A stretch of 11,262 nucleotides of DNA. Origin: Imperialibacter sp965651695. GTDB taxonomy: Bacteria; Bacteroidota; Bacteroidia; Cytophagales; Cyclobacteriaceae. A model generated the notes under the pieces. The model was given only the letters and a program-made list of their open reading frames with translations, was not told the origin of the DNA and did no database searches. This document shows, one piece after another, positions 1 to 8,300 of the stretch. Position numbers and translations under genes: made by a program. The stretch is from the NCBI GenBank assembly GCA_965651695.1, contig CBFGTI010000179.1, positions 1 to 11,262 of the forward strand. Reading direction: 5' to 3'. Position 1 is the first letter of the stretch. The number at the start of each line of letters is the position of its first letter.

Positions 1-43
1 CACATTGTTTCGATTTTACTTCATGTTATTAGAGGCATCTTGC

Positions 44-51
44 TATCTTAG
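44..51 (+). promoter_or_regulatory. Possible -7 promoter element for the DinB-like gene
   Basis: The octamer TATCTTAG lies 19 bases before the ATG at 71. It resembles the Bacteroidota -7 element TAnnTTTG with one mismatch in the TTTG half. No TTG is present at the usual 19-21 base distance upstream, so only half of a promoter is visible. Its position supports the ATG at 71 over the in-frame TTG at 5 and ATG at 23, which would lie upstream of or within the promoter. The call rests on motif resemblance alone. Confidence 0.3.
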
Positions 52-70
52 CGCTCGAAACTTGTTTTTT

Positions 71-523
71 ATGACGTCTCATATACTTATAGCCAGTCTG
101 GAGTTTAACCAAAAAACACTCGACGCCCTTCTTGCTGGCCTCTCTACCGACGATTCCCTCGCTTTCCCTCATGCAACGCTTAACACCAATATTCACTGGA
201 TTGTAGGGCATATAGCTTCTGAAAGAGACACACTGCTCGAAGACCTCACAGGAGAAATGACTTTTCCACAGGACTTGAAGTCGGCCTATGGGAAAAACGG
301 CAATGCCCGGAAAATGGAAAAACTCATTAACTGGGATATCTGCCTCGAAATACTGGCAGAGCAGTTTAACGACATCTCCGCATGGGTGCTTGAATGGGAC
401 TACCAGGGCCGCCTTGACCAGGAGAAGGGGGACACGATCATCAAATACCTTAACAAAGAAGCCTATTTCATTGGCCAGGTAGGGCTGATTAAGCAAATGA
501 TCGGCAAGGGGCAGAAGCAATAG
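71..523 (+). CDS. DinB-like four-helix-bundle protein with degraded metal site
   Basis: This 150-residue protein has the size and helical pattern of the DinB/DinB_2 superfamily, small cytosolic four-helix proteins. Many members bind a divalent metal through three histidines and some are thiol-dependent transferases. Two signatures are visible: the first-helix segment HWIVGHIASERD at residues 42-53, with the usual GH histidine at 47, and the last-helix segment KEAYFIGQVGLI at residues 129-140, which matches the family pattern HEAYHxGQxxLL. In the last helix both expected histidines are replaced, by K129 and F133, so a normal metal site is unlikely. An ATG at 71 is preferred because residues encoded upstream of it do not look like the family and a possible promoter lies at 44-51. 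The gene is convergent with the signalling cluster and shows no functional link to it. Substrate and role are unknown. Confidence 0.8.
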   Translation: MTSHILIASLEFNQKTLDALLAGLSTDDSLAFPHATLNTNIHWIVGHIASERDTLLEDLTGEMTFPQDLKSAYGKNGNARKMEKLINWDICLEILAEQFNDISAWVLEWDYQGRLDQEKGDTIIKYLNKEAYFIGQVGLIKQMIGKGQKQ

Positions 524-528
524 CTTCT
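513..528. terminator. Possible bidirectional terminator hairpin between convergent genes
   Basis: A perfect 6-base inverted repeat (AGAAGC and GCTTCT) with an AATA loop spans the DinB-like stop codon, whose TAG is at 521-523. It also lies 10 bases past the stop of the minus-strand receiver. It is at the right place to end transcription from both sides, but the stem is short and there is no U-tract on either strand. It may simply be a chance palindrome at the end of the gene. Confidence 0.3.
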
Positions 529-537
529 CTCGTCGTA

Positions 538-945
538 TTAAAGAAAATAACCGCTCAACTTTTCGTGTTTTTTAAATGCCTCAAGGCCTTCGACGGTCAG
601 CGGCTTCTTTATAAAGTCGATCACGATCTCGTACGACCGGGCTTTCTGCACGTCTTCAGGGTTTACACTGGAAGAAAGTATAGCAACTTGTGTGGTGGGG
701 AAGCGTGCTTTGTAGCTTCTCATGAATTCGTCCAGGAAATCCCAACCGTTCATTACCGGCATGTTGAGGTCGAGCAACACAAGCTCGGTGTGGGCCGCAG
801 TGGGGTCTGAGGCGAAATAGTCGATAGCCAGCTGTCCGTTTGCAGCCAGCGAAGTGCTTTTGGCAAAACAGGCTTTTTCAATAACCATTTTGCAGATCAT
901 CAATGTTACAGGGTCGTCGTCTACGCACAAAACCTTTTTAAGCAC
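538..945 (-). CDS. Single-domain response regulator (CheY-like receiver)
   Basis: This 135-residue protein is one receiver (REC) domain with no output domain. It carries the phosphorylation site set: acidic cluster D9-D10-D11, phospho-acceptor D59 in LLDLNMP, serine at 91-92 in the switch-residue position (ILSSS), and K114 in KKPLT. It should accept a phosphoryl group from a histidine kinase and act by protein contact or pass the group on. The start is GTG at 943-945, overlapping the last codons of the upstream kinase. It is supported by a strong Shine-Dalgarno sequence six bases upstream and by the very early placement of the acidic cluster. Coupling to the kinase gene makes that kinase its most likely partner. 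It is the last gene of the minus-strand cluster. The receiver identity is secure, while partner and output are inferred. Confidence 0.93.
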   Translation of the reverse strand: MLKKVLCVDDDPVTLMICKMVIEKACFAKSTSLAANGQLAIDYFASDPTAAHTELVLLDLNMPVMNGWDFLDEFMRSYKARFPTTQVAILSSSVNPEDVQKARSYEIVIDFIKKPLTVEGLEAFKKHEKLSGYFL

Positions 946-3900
946 GATATTCCTCCTTTTTGAAAAACACTGTAAAACAGGTTCCTTTGTCCTCCTGGCT
1001 TTCTACCGCAATTTTACCACCCAAGGCATTCAGCTGGCTTTGCACCATATAAAGGCCAAGTCCTTTGCCTTCGGTGTGGGTGTGGAATCGCTGATACAGA
1101 CTAAAAATCCGGTCTTCGTATTTGTTGGTGTTGATGCCCAGACCGTTGTCGGAAAAATTAAGCACGATGTAGTCTGCCTCCTCCCGGCTCTGAACATCAA
1201 TTTTCAGCTTGCGGTTTGGCGAGCGGTATTTTATGGCGTTGGTTAGCAGGTTGAGAAGTATACTTTCGAGGTACGAAACATGAAAATGGACTGTGTGGGG
1301 TAAGCTTACGTTGAACTCAGGTTCGGCTTCGTTAATAAGCCCCTGTGCCATCGCCCTCACTTTTTGCCAGGTGTCCTCAAGCGGAAGCCATTCCAGCCCC
1401 ACATTTACATTTTGTTTAATAATGAGGATGTTTACCAGGTCGTTGATGATGTTGTTGAGCTGGTTGGTAGACACACGCAAGCCCTCAATGAGCTTGAGGT
1501 TATCCGCATTTTTTATTTCAGACGTATCGAACAGATCGAGTATGCCCATCAGGTTGGATACCGGGGCACGGAGGTTGTGCGAGGTAATAAAAGAGAATTG
1601 CTTGAGGTCCTGGTTGTTCTGCGTGAGCTCCTGGATAAGCAACTCCTTTTCTTTTTCCTGATTTTTCCTTTCGGTAATGTCGCGAAAGTTGAGCACCACG
1701 GCTTTAATTGCCGGTTCGTTCAACTGGTTGTAAAAAACGGCTTCGATCCAAATTTGTTCATTGTCAGGCTTTTTCCACCTGAACTCGGCCTTTCTTGGCT
1801 GCGCCGGGTTGGCAATCACTTCCTCGAAGGCGTTCAGCACCAGCTCCCGGTCGTTGGGGTGCACGTGAATAATGTCTTCCTCCCCGAACTCCATTACACC
1901 CGGAAAGCCAAGGATACGCTGCCCTGCCGGACTCAGCTCCGTCACGTTTCGGTCGGCGCTGATAATCGACAACCCGTCGGCGCTATTTTCAATCAGCTTG
2001 CGAAATCGCTGCTCGCTGTTTCTGATGGCCTCTTCCGCTTTTTTGCGCGATGTAATGTCATGAAAGTTGACGACAACTCCTCTCACGGCGGGGTTGTCCA
2101 TCATGTTTTTCGACATCACGTTGGCCACGATGTACCCGTCGTTTTTGGTTTTAAACCGCAATTCTACCTGCCGGCTGCGTGCAGGGTTGAGCAACACCTG
2201 CTCGAGCCGCTCTTTTGCTACGGCTACGTCGTCGGGGTGTAGGAAATCAAAGCCGCTGCGGCCTGCTACTTCTTCAGCGTCAAAACCAAGTATGTTTTTG
2301 ATGGAGGGGCTTACATAAGTTGCAATACCTTTGCCGTCCAGTATTTGCACGGCGTCGAAGGCATTTTGTACTAATGCTCTGAAGCGTTCCTCACTTTGCC
2401 GGAGGTTTTCTTCCGCTTCTTTTAAGCTGGTGATGTCGGTTTGCAGGGCAAAAAACTTGGTGATTTCTCCGTTGTCGCCGCGTATGGGCTGGCCGTTTAT
2501 TTTTACCCAGTAGCGTTTGCCGGATTTGGCGTAGTTAATGATCTCGCAATCGAACGGTGCGCCAGCCTTGATGCTCTCGTGCATATAACGGATTACCTCC
2601 TTCTGGCTGTCTTTTCCCTGCAACAGGTGTCCGGGTTTTTTGCCTTGCACTTCGCTAAAACTGTACCCGGTAATGCGGGTAAATGCTTCGTTTACCCACG
2701 TGATTTTTCCTTGCCGGTCGGTTATCACTACCGAGTTAACGGTTTCTCTGGCAATGAGCGAAAGTCTTTCAAGCTCTTCAGCTGCGGCCTTTTTCTCCGT
2801 TATGTCTCTTGAATTTACCACAATGCCCCTTACAGCGGGGTCTTTCATAAAATTTGTGATCTTCGACTCCAGCCAGCGCCACTCACCACCGGCGTTTCTG
2901 AAACGGAAGGGTGCAAATTCCACAATGGCCTGATGTTGTATCAAGCCGAAACTGGATGCTATTCGCTGCAGGTCGGCGGGATGCACAAAATCGAAAGCAC
3001 TCGTACCCACCATGGCATCAGCATCGTGTCCCAATACTTTTTTTACGGTGGGGCTTACATAGCAGTAAATCCCTTTTTCGTCAAGAATAGCCATCAGATC
3101 GGAGCCGCTTTGTACCATTTGCCGGAACCGCCTTTCCTTATTTTCCAGCTCTATTTCCGAAAGCTTGCGCTCGGTAATGTCTTGCGTGGCGCCAATGAGG
3201 CGATAGGGCTTGCCTGCTTCATCTCTTATCAGGTAGCCTTTTTCCATTACGTAAGCGTAGGTGCCGTTGGCACGCCTCACCCGAAACTCAGTTTCGAAAG
3301 TGTTTTCGTTGTCCGATTCCTGTATCTCCCGCACCTTTCTTACGGCCGCTTCCCGGTCTTCCGGATGTATGCGGTCGACAAACGCATTGCTCGCTTTCTG
3401 CGCTTCGCCGTACTCCTCTCCAAATAATTTTTTCCACCCTTCTTCACTTCGGTAAATGGTGTCGGTGCGTAAATCCCAGTCCCACACCATATCGCTGGTA
3501 GCCTTCGACACCAGAATGTACCGTTCGTGCGAGCGGGCTATTTCTTCGGCTGCGTATATGTTTTCGAGCATTACCCCAATAAGGCTAGCCGCCCTTTGCA
3601 CCAGGCCTATCTCATCTTGCTCGGGATGCCGCACGGTTCTGTAATAGGTAGCAAAGCTGCCTATCACTTTGCCGTCTCTGCGCTTTATTGGCACCGACCA
3701 GCACGCTTTCAGGTTGTGTGGCTGTGCAATGGCAAGGTATGGCTGCCAAAGCGGATCGTTGTCGATATCGGCCACTATCACCGTAGTGCCCGTGTACATA
3801 GCCGCACCACACGAGCCTGCATTCGGGCCAATACTGAGGCCATTCAGCGCCTGGTTGAAGGCCGTGGGAAGCGATGGCCCCGCCAGGCACGTAATGGTAT

Positions 3901-4828
3901 TGTCGGCATGGAGCTTCAGTATTGAGCACAACGAATCGGGAATAATGTATTCCATGCTGCGTACAAGCTCTTCGAGTATGGTTTGCACCGTTACGTCGGG
4001 GCTGGCGTTCAGCTGGTAAATTTTCTTTTCGAGTGTCAGTATGATTTCCTGCCGTTTGCGGGTGGTAATGTCTTGTGTGGCACCAATAAGCCGGCGGGGA
4101 GCGCCATCTTTATCGCGTATTAAATAGCCACGCTCCACTATCCAAGCGTAGGTGCCGTTGTCGCGCCGTGCCCTGAATTCAGCCTCGAAATTTTTTTCTC
4201 CCTCGGTGGTGAGGAAGCTGTCTATCTGGTTTAGCAGGGGCTCCAGGTCTTCAGGATGCACTCTTTCGCGGTAAAAAGTGCCGGCATTTTCGGGCTCGGG
4301 GTATGCAGACCCAAATATCTTTCTCCAGCCTTCTTTGCTTCTGTAAACGCTTCCCGCCTGCAGGTCCCAGTCCCACAGCATATCGTTGGTTGCCCTTTCT
4401 GCCAGCTGGTACCTTTCGTTGCTTTCGAGGAGGTCGTCTACAATGCGCTTGCGCTCAATGCTGTAGTTGATGCTTTTAAAAAGCAAGGTGCTGTTTACCT
4501 CATCCTTTATCAGGTAGTCCTGCACACCGAGTTTCAGGCTTTCAAGGCCAAAATTACGGTCGCTATAGCCGGTAAGTACAATCACGGGAGTAGAGCCGGC
4601 TATGGAAACCATATCGGTTATAAGTTCTTTCCCGGTGGCGTCGGGAAGGCTCAGGTCCAGGAGAATGGTGTCAAATTTATTATTATTGATGGCTTCACGT
4701 GCCCTGCCAAGGGTGGGCGAGCGGGTGAGTGTTGCCTTCACGGGGCTGTCGCTCAGGTATTCACCTATGAGAAAAAAATCTCCGTCGTTGTCTTCTACTA
4801 CAAGTATGTTCCAATGTTCCCCGCTCAT
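938..4828 (-). CDS. Soluble sensor histidine kinase: REC-PAS-GAF-PASx5-HisKA-HATPase
   Basis: This is a 1296-residue kinase, numbered from the ATG at 4826-4828; a TTG one codon upstream is less likely. Residues 7-125 form a receiver with acidic pair E12-D13, phospho-acceptor D58 (LLDLSLPD), T86 and K108. Then follow PAS about 141-256, GAF about 262-425 (with GSCGAAMY and ACWSVPI), and PAS domains at about 433-554, 564-678, 689-801, 811-927 and 939-1053, most ending in DIT. A short coiled coil leads to HisKA with H-box SHNLRAP (phospho-acceptor H1084). The HATPase domain has N-box N1197, G1 box DNGLGI from D1227, and G2 box GKGLGL at 1254-1259. No membrane segment is seen, so it should be cytosolic. 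Its ligands are unknown. The ATG is 7 bases beyond the upstream receiver's stop, and its end overlaps the downstream receiver, consistent with one operon. The N-terminal receiver implies that another kinase can regulate it. The H-box has Asn where most HisKA proteins have Asp or Glu. Confidence 0.95.
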   Translation of the reverse strand: MSGEHWNILVVEDNDGDFFLIGEYLSDSPVKATLTRSPTLGRAREAINNNKFDTILLDLSLPDATGKELITDMVSIAGSTPVIVLTGYSDRNFGLESLKLGVQDYLIKDEVNSTLLFKSINYSIERKRIVDDLLESNERYQLAERATNDMLWDWDLQAGSVYRSKEGWRKIFGSAYPEPENAGTFYRERVHPEDLEPLLNQIDSFLTTEGEKNFEAEFRARRDNGTYAWIVERGYLIRDKDGAPRRLIGATQDITTRKRQEIILTLEKKIYQLNASPDVTVQTILEELVRSMEYIIPDSLCSILKLHADNTITCLAGPSLPTAFNQALNGLSIGPNAGSCGAAMYTGTTVIVADIDNDPLWQPYLAIAQPHNLKACWSVPIKRRDGKVIGSFATYYRTVRHPEQDEIGLVQRAASLIGVMLENIYAAEEIARSHERYILVSKATSDMVWDWDLRTDTIYRSEEGWKKLFGEEYGEAQKASNAFVDRIHPEDREAAVRKVREIQESDNENTFETEFRVRRANGTYAYVMEKGYLIRDEAGKPYRLIGATQDITERKLSEIELENKERRFRQMVQSGSDLMAILDEKGIYCYVSPTVKKVLGHDADAMVGTSAFDFVHPADLQRIASSFGLIQHQAIVEFAPFRFRNAGGEWRWLESKITNFMKDPAVRGIVVNSRDITEKKAAAEELERLSLIARETVNSVVITDRQGKITWVNEAFTRITGYSFSEVQGKKPGHLLQGKDSQKEVIRYMHESIKAGAPFDCEIINYAKSGKRYWVKINGQPIRGDNGEITKFFALQTDITSLKEAEENLRQSEERFRALVQNAFDAVQILDGKGIATYVSPSIKNILGFDAEEVAGRSGFDFLHPDDVAVAKERLEQVLLNPARSRQVELRFKTKNDGYIVANVMSKNMMDNPAVRGVVVNFHDITSRKKAEEAIRNSEQRFRKLIENSADGLSIISADRNVTELSPAGQRILGFPGVMEFGEEDIIHVHPNDRELVLNAFEEVIANPAQPRKAEFRWKKPDNEQIWIEAVFYNQLNEPAIKAVVLNFRDITERKNQEKEKELLIQELTQNNQDLKQFSFITSHNLRAPVSNLMGILDLFDTSEIKNADNLKLIEGLRVSTNQLNNIINDLVNILIIKQNVNVGLEWLPLEDTWQKVRAMAQGLINEAEPEFNVSLPHTVHFHVSYLESILLNLLTNAIKYRSPNRKLKIDVQSREEADYIVLNFSDNGLGINTNKYEDRIFSLYQRFHTHTEGKGLGLYMVQSQLNALGGKIAVESQEDKGTCFTVFFKKEEYRA
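952..958 (-). promoter_or_regulatory. Strong Shine-Dalgarno for the GTG-started receiver
   Basis: On the minus strand AAGGAGG lies six bases before the GTG start at 943-945, inside the Lys-Lys-Glu-Glu codons at the end of the kinase gene. A full anti-16S match is unusual for this kind of genome and decides the receiver's start. It suggests that the receiver is translated by reinitiation as ribosomes finish the kinase. Part of the purine richness may be required by the kinase's own codons. Confidence 0.65.
3167..4408 (-). repeat. Duplicated WDWD-type PAS domains flanking the GAF domain
   Basis: The first and second PAS domains of the 1296-residue kinase are close paralogues. Both have ATNDMLWDWDL or ATSDMVWDWDL, then YRSKEGWRKIFG or YRSEEGWKKLFG, then NGTYAW or NGTYAY, GYLIRD and LIGATQDIT. 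They flank the GAF domain, so the unit was copied around it or the GAF was inserted between copies. DNA around 3174-3245 and 4065-4135 remains alignable by eye. Confidence 0.7.
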
Positions 4829-4835
4829 CAATCAT

Positions 4836-5267
4836 CTATCCTTTGGTAGGTAGCTTAACAATTTTGATCCAAAAATCTTCAATGGCTTGCACCACTTCAA
4901 AAAATTTGTTTATGTCAACTGGCTTTGTAATGTAGCAGTTGGCATTGGCTTCGTATGCATCCACGATGTCTTTTTCGGAAGAAGACGTGGTGAGCATAAC
5001 CACCGGTATCTTTTTCAGGCTGGGCGTAGATTTAATAAAACTCAGCACTTCTTTGCCGTCTATTTTTGGAAGGTTAATATCGAGCAGTATAAGGTCGGGG
5101 AGGTTGGCTGTTTCGTAAGGCGACGACCGGGTAAGATACTGAATGGCTTCCTGCCCATCTCTAACCACAGCTACACTGTTTTTAATTTTTCCCTCCTCCA
5201 GTGCTTCAAGTGTCAGTACCACATCTCCCTGGTTGTCTTCTATGAGCAATATCTCTATGGCCTTCAT
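4836..5267 (-). CDS. Single-domain response regulator, Rcp1-like
   Basis: This 143-residue receiver has no output domain. Site residues are E10-D11, phospho-acceptor D63 in LILLDINLP, T93/T94, and K115 in ITKP. The layout matches the Rcp1 subfamily, the receivers paired with cyanobacterial phytochrome kinases: the N-terminal IEDNQGD, a long loop before the D63 strand, a VMLTTSSSEKDI segment, and an extra C-terminal part ending FWIKIVKLP (residues 132-140). In that family the C-terminal region helps form dimers. The start is a clear ATG with no good Shine-Dalgarno sequence. A 46-base gap, AT-rich in its middle, separates it from the kinase upstream, and a weak internal promoter there cannot be excluded. 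It is followed after 7 bases by the second kinase. The upstream kinase has a phytochrome-type H-box, so it is the best candidate phosphodonor. Acting on the receiver at the start of the second kinase's protein, or passing phosphate elsewhere, is possible but inferred. Confidence 0.93.
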   Translation of the reverse strand: MKAIEILLIEDNQGDVVLTLEALEEGKIKNSVAVVRDGQEAIQYLTRSSPYETANLPDLILLDINLPKIDGKEVLSFIKSTPSLKKIPVVMLTTSSSEKDIVDAYEANANCYITKPVDINKFFEVVQAIEDFWIKIVKLPTKG

Positions 5268-5313
5268 CTTTGGTAATGTCCGTAAAAAGTATAATATATC
5301 AAACAGCAGGGGC

Positions 5314-8300
5314 TTATTTCAATTTTGCCGATGTTTTGCTCCCCTGGTTTTTTGGAAAACTAACAAAAAAAGTACTGCCTCTGCCCACTTCCGATTCCAG
5401 CCAGATTTTTCCGCCGTGCTTTTCTACAATCTTTTTGCAAATGGCGAGGCCAATGCCCGTGCCCGAAAACTCGCTTTTGTTATGCAGTCGCTGGAAAATA
5501 ATGAAGATTTTATCAAAAAATTGGGCCTCTATTCCTATGCCGTTGTCCTTCACCCATACAATCCATTCCGTCACGTTTTCGCTGGCTCCCATTTCCACCA
5601 CGGGAGCCTGGTGGGGCTTGTGGTATTTGAGGGCATTGCTCAGTAGATTCTGGAATAACCTGGTGAGCTGCTCTCTGTTGCCCCACACGGCAGGCAGTTT
5701 TGCTATATTAACCGTTACCTGCTCTTTTTTAGCCTCGTGGCTGAAGGTGCCTGCAATATGCCTGCCCACCTCGTTGAGGTCAACAAGCCGGGCGGGTTCA
5801 TCCTCGTTTGTGTTGGCGTTAACGCGGCTGTACTCCAGCAAATCGAGGATGAGCATTTTCATGCGGTCGGCGCCATCTACGGCGTACCTGATGTACTCAC
5901 GGGCTTTGTCGTCGAGCTGGCCGTTGTATTTGCGCTCCAGCAGCTGAAGAAAGCTGGTTATCATGCGAAGGGGCTCCTGGAGGTCGTGAGAAGCCACGTA
6001 AGCAAAACGCTCAAGCTCAAGATTGGATGCCGCCAGTTGGGCGGCCCGTTCGGCCAACTGCTGGTTTAGCTCCTCCAGCTTCATCTCGTATTGCTTGCGC
6101 CGGGTAATGTCTTGCAGCGAGCCGATCATGCGGATGGCCCTGCCGTCTTTGTCTCGTATGATAAACCCTCGCTCCAGTATGTTGGCATAAGCGCCGTCTG
6201 ATTTTCTGAACCGGTATTCCGATATCCAAACTGACTCCCCTGGGTTGTTTAGTACCTCCTGAAGTCTTTTGCTATTAACTGCATCGTCGGCAGGGTGTAC
6301 GTAATCGGCAAATTTCTTAACCGACGATTCTATCTCGCTCCATTCGTGCCCGAAAAGTGCATGAAATCCTTCGCCCCATGCAATGTTGTCGCGGTCAATA
6401 TCCCAATCGTAGATGGCATCTTTCGATACTTTGGCCACCATATCGTACCGCTCTTTGGCAATTCTTATTTCTTCTTCAGCCTGTTGTTTTTCGGTGATGT
6501 CTTTGAAGTAAACTGAGATGCCTTCTTCTGAAGGGTACACATTGAGTTCGTACCAGGTGTTTGTGTTTTCAAAATATTCTTCGAATGATTCAGGGCTTCT
6601 TTCTTTCATTACCCGGTGATAAATCGGATAAAACTGCCTGCCGGAGATGTCGGGGAATACCTCCCATATGTTTACACCTACCACCTCATCCCGTGTTTTT
6701 CCGAGTAGCACTTCCGCTTCTTTGTTCCAGTAGGTGATTTGCCAGCTGCGGTTTACAGCATAAAAGCCGTCTTTTATACTTTCCAGAATATTGCTTTTCT
6801 CTTTATAGGCTTTTTGCAGGTGCTCCTCGGCCAGCTTGCGGTCGCTCACGTTTCGAAAGTATACAGAGATGCCTTCCGAAGTAGGGTAAATGGATTCTTC
6901 GTACCAGGTATTGAACGGTTCGTTGAATATTTCGAATATGACAGGCATTTGTTTCTCAAACACCTCTTTCATGCGCGGGGTGGCGCTGTCGCCGGGTGAA
7001 ACCTCCCTGAAGTTTTTTCCAATAAGCTGACCACTGCCGGCACCCATCTGTTTTTCGGCAGCGGAGTTCATATAGATGAATTCCCAGTTGTTGTTAAGGG
7101 CAAAAAACGGGTCGGTAATGCTTTCGAGTATGTTGTTGAGACGCTCGCTGAACTGTTTCAGCTCTTGTTCCTGCAGGTATTTTTCGGTAATGTTTCGCGC
7201 AATACCCACCAGGCCGGTTACTTCGTTCAGGTGATTGCGGAGAGGAACCTTGGTTGTAGAAAGCCAAATTTTTTCTCCCTGCCGGTTTACGGTGTATTCC
7301 AGCCGGTTCATTATAGCCTCGCCGGTTGCAATCACCCGCCGGTCGTCTTTCTCGTACATTGCTGCCACTTCGGGCTCAAAGAAATCGAGCATGGTTTTGC
7401 CCACCATTTCTTCTTCCGATGAAAGATTGAATACCTCGGTGTATAGTGCTTTGTTGCTTATTATTTGCCTCAGGCCGAGGTCTTTTACAAAAATATGATC
7501 CGGAATATTATCGATGATGGCCCTCAGCATGTTCCTGTCCTCCACCAGGCGCTTTTCATAGAGGGTCGATTCGGTAATGTCTTGCAGGGCACCAATCATT
7601 CGCACCGGGTTGCCCTTATTGTTGCGCAAAATTACCGCCCGTTCTCTTACGTAAGCGTAGCTACCATCGGCTTTTTGAAACCGGTATTGGTCGGACCACG
7701 CGTTTACCTGTTTGTTCTCCCTGGCCCTGGCTATTCCACCCCATATTCTTTCGCGGTCTTCGGGGTGTATCTTGCTCGCCCAAAAACTTGCATCTACAAA
7801 ATGGTTTTCAAGCGGGTAGCCAAACAAGGTGCGGTAGCCGTCGCCCCAAAAGATGGTGTTGTTTTCTATATCCTGGTCCCATATGGCGTCGGAAGTAGCT
7901 TTAGAGGCATAAATAAACCGTTCGTTGCTTGCCTTCAGTTCCTGCTGCGCTTTTACGGTCTCTGTCACGTCTCTGGCCAGTATCATCATGGCCGGCTTGC
8001 CATTGTAAGTGATACGGTGACCAATCGTTTCTACCAGGATAGTCTCTCCATTCTTCTTTCTGTGCCGCCAGGAGCCAAAGTGCCTTACATTGTTTATCTC
8101 CTTTACGTTGGCGACATGCTCTCTTATTTTTCCCAGGTCCTCCGGTAGCTTAATGTCGTCGATACGCAGCCTGAGAAATTCTTCGCGGCTGTAGCCGTAC
8201 TGATTTACGGCCGCCTGGTTCACTTCCAGGAAATGCAGCGTTTGCTCGTCGTAAATCCACTTGGGCAAAGGGCTGCTTTCAAAAAGCAACTTGTACTTTT

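Noticed and set aside
5..70. Longer start for the DinB-like gene (TTG at 5 or ATG at 23)
   Set aside because: The added residues are not like the family N-terminus, and the candidate promoter at 44-51 would lie inside the gene.
1364..2242. Long plus-strand open frame (292 codons) opposite the 1296-residue kinase; similar frames at 5270-5947 and 7465-8148
   Set aside because: They are antisense to well-supported PAS kinase domains, their translations show no recognisable domain, and they overlap further frames on the same strand. They are coding shadows.
2422..2761. LOV photoreceptor domain in PAS 4 of the 1296-residue kinase
   Set aside because: The segment GKKPGHLLQGKDS resembles the LOV motif GRNCRFLQ but lacks the flavin-adduct cysteine, so a classical blue-light photocycle is not supported.
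3554..4045. Bilin-binding (phytochrome-like) GAF domain
   Set aside because: The domain matches the common GSCGAAMY/ACWS subtype and lacks the phytochrome bilin-pocket motifs and a PHY domain.
5268..5290. Apparent PAS-end remnant (frame reading FTDITK) in the gap before the Rcp1-like receiver
   Set aside because: Only six residues match, the frame is closed just upstream, and it does not join either neighbouring gene. Chance resemblance is likely.
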